A DNA stretch of 8,764 nt, from assembly GCA_913054205.1 (NCBI GenBank), contig CAJXJM010000081.1, positions 1 to 8,764 on the forward strand, given 5' to 3'. Positions 6,725 through 8,764 of the stretch are shown here, one piece after another; position 1 is the stretch's first letter; every line of letters begins with the position of its first letter. The notes beneath the pieces are model-generated. The model was not told the origin of the DNA and made no database searches. It saw nothing but the letters and a program-made list of their open reading frames with translations. The position numbers and the translations under genes were made by a program. This DNA comes from an uncultured Rhodospirillaceae bacterium (GTDB lineage: Bacteria > Pseudomonadota > Alphaproteobacteria > Rhodospirillales > UBA2165).

Positions 6725-8743
6725 ATGGTTAGCAAAGCTCCGTCTGCGCCTCGGTGCGCAGCAATAGTTGGCTCTTACCTTAGCGGCAAAACAACCCTTT
6801 TCGAAAGCATACTCCACTCTGCCGGTGCGACAAATCGCCGCGGTAAAGTATCTGACGGTAATACTGTTGGCGATTCATCACCCGAAGCCCGCGCGCGCGA
6901 AATGAGCGTCGAAATGAACGTCGCGACGATTGATTACCTTGGCGAAGAATGGACATTCATCGATTGCCCCGGCTCGGTCGAACTGCAACAAGAAACTATT
7001 GGCGCTTTGATGGTTGTCGACGCAGCGATTGTGGTCTGCGAAGCTGGTCAGGAAAAAGCGATCGCCGTGACACGCCTGATGAAAGAATTAGACGAACTCA
7101 GTATTCCCTATTTGGTCTTTATCAACAAAATGGACCTGCCGGAAGCTCATGTGAAAAGCACATTGGAAGCGCTGCAGGGAATGACAGAACGACCGTTGGT
7201 TTTGCGCGAAATTCCGATACGCGAAGATAATGTCGTTACCGGTTTTATCGACCTTGTCAGTGAGCGCGCCTATAAATGGGAAGAAAGCGCTCCTTCGAAT
7301 TTGATTGAGATACCTGAGGCTATCAATGGACGCACCGAAGAAGAACGCACTCAGATGCTGGAATCATTGGCGGATTTTAATGACGATCTGCTGGAGCAGC
7401 TTTTGGAAGACATCGTGCCGGCTGCGGAAGTGGTGTATCAAAACCTCACGCATGATCTGCAGGAAAGCCAGATCGTGCCGGTGTTTTTCGGCTCTGCCGA
7501 GCATGAAAACGGCATTGTGCGCTTGCTGAAAGCGCTGCGTCACGAGACACCCGAGCACACGGCAACGCTGGATCGTCTCGGGTTGGAACCCGACGGTGAA
7601 GCATTGGCGCAAGTGTTTAAAACGCAAAACGGCGCGCAGTCCGGCAAGCTTTCTTATGCCCGCATCTTGCGCGGCTCGTTTGACGATGGCACTCATGTCG
7701 CCAATACGAGAATCAGCGGAATCTTTAAACTTCTTGGAACGCAGCAGAATAAGGTAAGCAAAGCAAATGCCGGAGAAGTTGTTGCGCTCGGAAGGCTTGA
7801 AGATGTGCATACCAGTGACACTTTATCAGAATCCGGCAAAGCGGAAGGCCCAGCCTGGCCGCCATTCCTGACACCGGTTTATGCCTTGGCAATCCACGCC
7901 GTCAGGCGGGATGACGAAGTCAAAATGGCGACGGCGATCACCAAGATTATCGAAGAAGATCCATCGCTCTCTTATGGACCTAACATCGATACCGGTCAGC
8001 ATCTTTTGCGCGGGCAAGGTGAAACGCATCTCAGGATCGCGCTTGATCGTCTGAAAAATCGCAACAAACTCGAGGTCGAATCGCAAATTCCTCAAGTCGC
8101 TTATAAAGAATCTATCCGCGATGCGGTTTCGCAACATGCCCGCCATAAAAAGCAATCGGGCGGTCACGGGCAGTTTGGTGATGTTCATGTGGAAATAAAG
8201 CCGTTGCCACGCGGTTCCGGATTTCAGTTCTCTGATTCCGTCAAAGGCGGCGTCGTGCCAAAGAACTACATCCCTGCCGTTGAACATGGCGTGAAGGAAT
8301 ATTTGGTGCGTGGTCCGTTGGGCTTTCCGGTTGTTGATGTCTCGGTTGAATTGACTGATGGTCAGCACCACGCCGTTGATAGTTCGGACCAGGCCTTTAA
8401 AACAGCGGGTTCCTTGGCAATGCGGGAGGGGATGCCAAAATGCAAACCTGTGTTGCTTGAGCCGATTTTCCAGATCAACGTGTCGGCACCGCAGGAGTTT
8501 ACCTCAAAAGTGCAGCGCTTGATCAGTGGCCGCCGCGGTCAAATTCTGGGATTTGAGCCAAAAATGGGGTGGAAAGGCTGGGATGAGGTCTCGGCCCATT
8601 TGCCGGAATCCGAAACCTTGGATTTGATCAACGAGCTCCGCTCGCTCACCCAAGGGACGGCCTCCTTTGAGTGGGAATTTGATCGTTTGCAGGAATTTGT
8701 CGGCAAAGAAGCAGATCAGGTGGTGGCGGCAAGGGGGGCTTAA
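6725..8743 (+). CDS. EF-G-like translational GTPase (EF-G2 type)
   Basis: This 672-residue protein has the five-domain layout of elongation factor G but is not the housekeeping fusA product. The G domain shows G1 GSYLSGKT (16-23), G3 DCPGS (80-84), G4 NKMD (134-137) and G5 GSA (256-258). Domain II is near 290-370. Domain III contains EDPSLSYG and GQGETHL (411-436). Domain IV contains SGGHGQFGDV and KGGVVPKNYIPAVEHGV, with His549 in HHAVDSSD matching the tip histidine of E. coli EF-G. Domain V ends SLTQGTASFEWEF. In G3 the catalytic His of DTPGH is Ser84, and in the G2 region the usual RGIT is REMS, so GTP hydrolysis is probably altered. Similar DCPGS proteins occur in other alphaproteobacteria, to my recollection. 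A strong GGAGG (6713-6717) lies 7 bases before the ATG. The exact role in translation, perhaps ribosome rescue, recycling or stress, is unknown. Confidence 0.9.
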   Translation: MVSKAPSAPRCAAIVGSYLSGKTTLFESILHSAGATNRRGKVSDGNTVGDSSPEARAREMSVEMNVATIDYLGEEWTFIDCPGSVELQQETIGALMVVDAAIVVCEAGQEKAIAVTRLMKELDELSIPYLVFINKMDLPEAHVKSTLEALQGMTERPLVLREIPIREDNVVTGFIDLVSERAYKWEESAPSNLIEIPEAINGRTEEERTQMLESLADFNDDLLEQLLEDIVPAAEVVYQNLTHDLQESQIVPVFFGSAEHENGIVRLLKALRHETPEHTATLDRLGLEPDGEALAQVFKTQNGAQSGKLSYARILRGSFDDGTHVANTRISGIFKLLGTQQNKVSKANAGEVVALGRLEDVHTSDTLSESGKAEGPAWPPFLTPVYALAIHAVRRDDEVKMATAITKIIEEDPSLSYGPNIDTGQHLLRGQGETHLRIALDRLKNRNKLEVESQIPQVAYKESIRDAVSQHARHKKQSGGHGQFGDVHVEIKPLPRGSGFQFSDSVKGGVVPKNYIPAVEHGVKEYLVRGPLGFPVVDVSVELTDGQHHAVDSSDQAFKTAGSLAMREGMPKCKPVLLEPIFQINVSAPQEFTSKVQRLISGRRGQILGFEPKMGWKGWDEVSAHLPESETLDLINELRSLTQGTASFEWEFDRLQEFVGKEADQVVAARGA

Positions 8744-8754
8744 GGAGCTACGGT

Positions 8755-8764
8755 TTGGCTAAAT
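8755..8764 (+). CDS. Possible start of the next gene (TTG start), truncated by the window
   Basis: AGGAG at 8743-8747 overlaps the last base of the EF-G-like stop codon and lies 7 bases before TTG GCT AAA, which would read Met-Ala-Lys. The spacing is ideal and an Ala-Lys beginning is common. Only ten bases are visible, so nothing can be said about the product. If real, it would probably be cotranscribed with the EF-G-like gene. Confidence 0.3.

Noticed and set aside
7826..8371. Minus-strand frame of 181 codons within the EF-G-like gene
   Set aside because: It is the antisense of well-conserved EF-G domains III-IV and has no recognisable protein features.

Overview
The window reads as ordinary chromosomal DNA from an alphaproteobacterium of moderate GC content, perhaps a free-living or marine member related to Rhodospirillales. 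This placement is inferred. It rests on an AatA-type aspartate/prephenate aminotransferase very like the rhizobial enzyme, an EF-G-like GTPase with the DCPGS version of motif G3, a degenerate copy of the alphaproteobacterial CGTCAT...ATCC palindromic repeat, and a GTTC-N7-GTTC-like site before uvrB. There are no tRNA or rRNA genes, CRISPR arrays, insertion sequences or phage genes.

Layout. Positions 1-296 (minus) hold the N-terminal part of a 1-Cys peroxiredoxin, cut by the window edge. Divergent from it is a small secreted DUF2141 protein (354-782, plus), whose last 23 bases overlap the 3' end of a convergent DMT/EamA transporter (760-1644, minus). The transporter lies 18 bases downstream of msrB (1663-2058, minus), so the two probably form an operon. 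Divergent from msrB is a conserved-looking basic protein of unknown function (2123-2551, plus). The next 180 bases carry two palindromic elements: a 17-bp near-perfect hairpin directly after the stop codon, and a 100-bp inverted composite repeat next to the end of uvrB.

uvrB (2734-4914, minus) encodes a complete nucleotide-excision-repair helicase subunit. A 437-base AT-rich gap separates it from the divergent aminotransferase gene (5352-6554, plus). The gap holds a candidate SOS-controlled uvrB promoter, a candidate forward promoter, a 14-bp hairpin that hides the Shine-Dalgarno and start codon of a possible 32-codon ORF, and a second downstream sequence able to pair with the same hairpin arm. 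The last gene (6725-8743, plus) encodes an EF-G-like translational GTPase that lacks the catalytic histidine of canonical EF-G. Just after it, a good ribosome binding site and a TTG codon suggest that another gene begins at the window edge.

Functional themes are protection and repair (peroxiredoxin, MsrB, UvrB), amino-acid metabolism (AatA) and translation (EF-G-like), but these genes do not form one pathway. I see no convincing new multi-gene system. The items most worth a second look are the structured leader before the aminotransferase, the altered GTPase motifs of the EF-G-like protein, the SOS-like site before uvrB, and the unassigned protein at 2123-2551.
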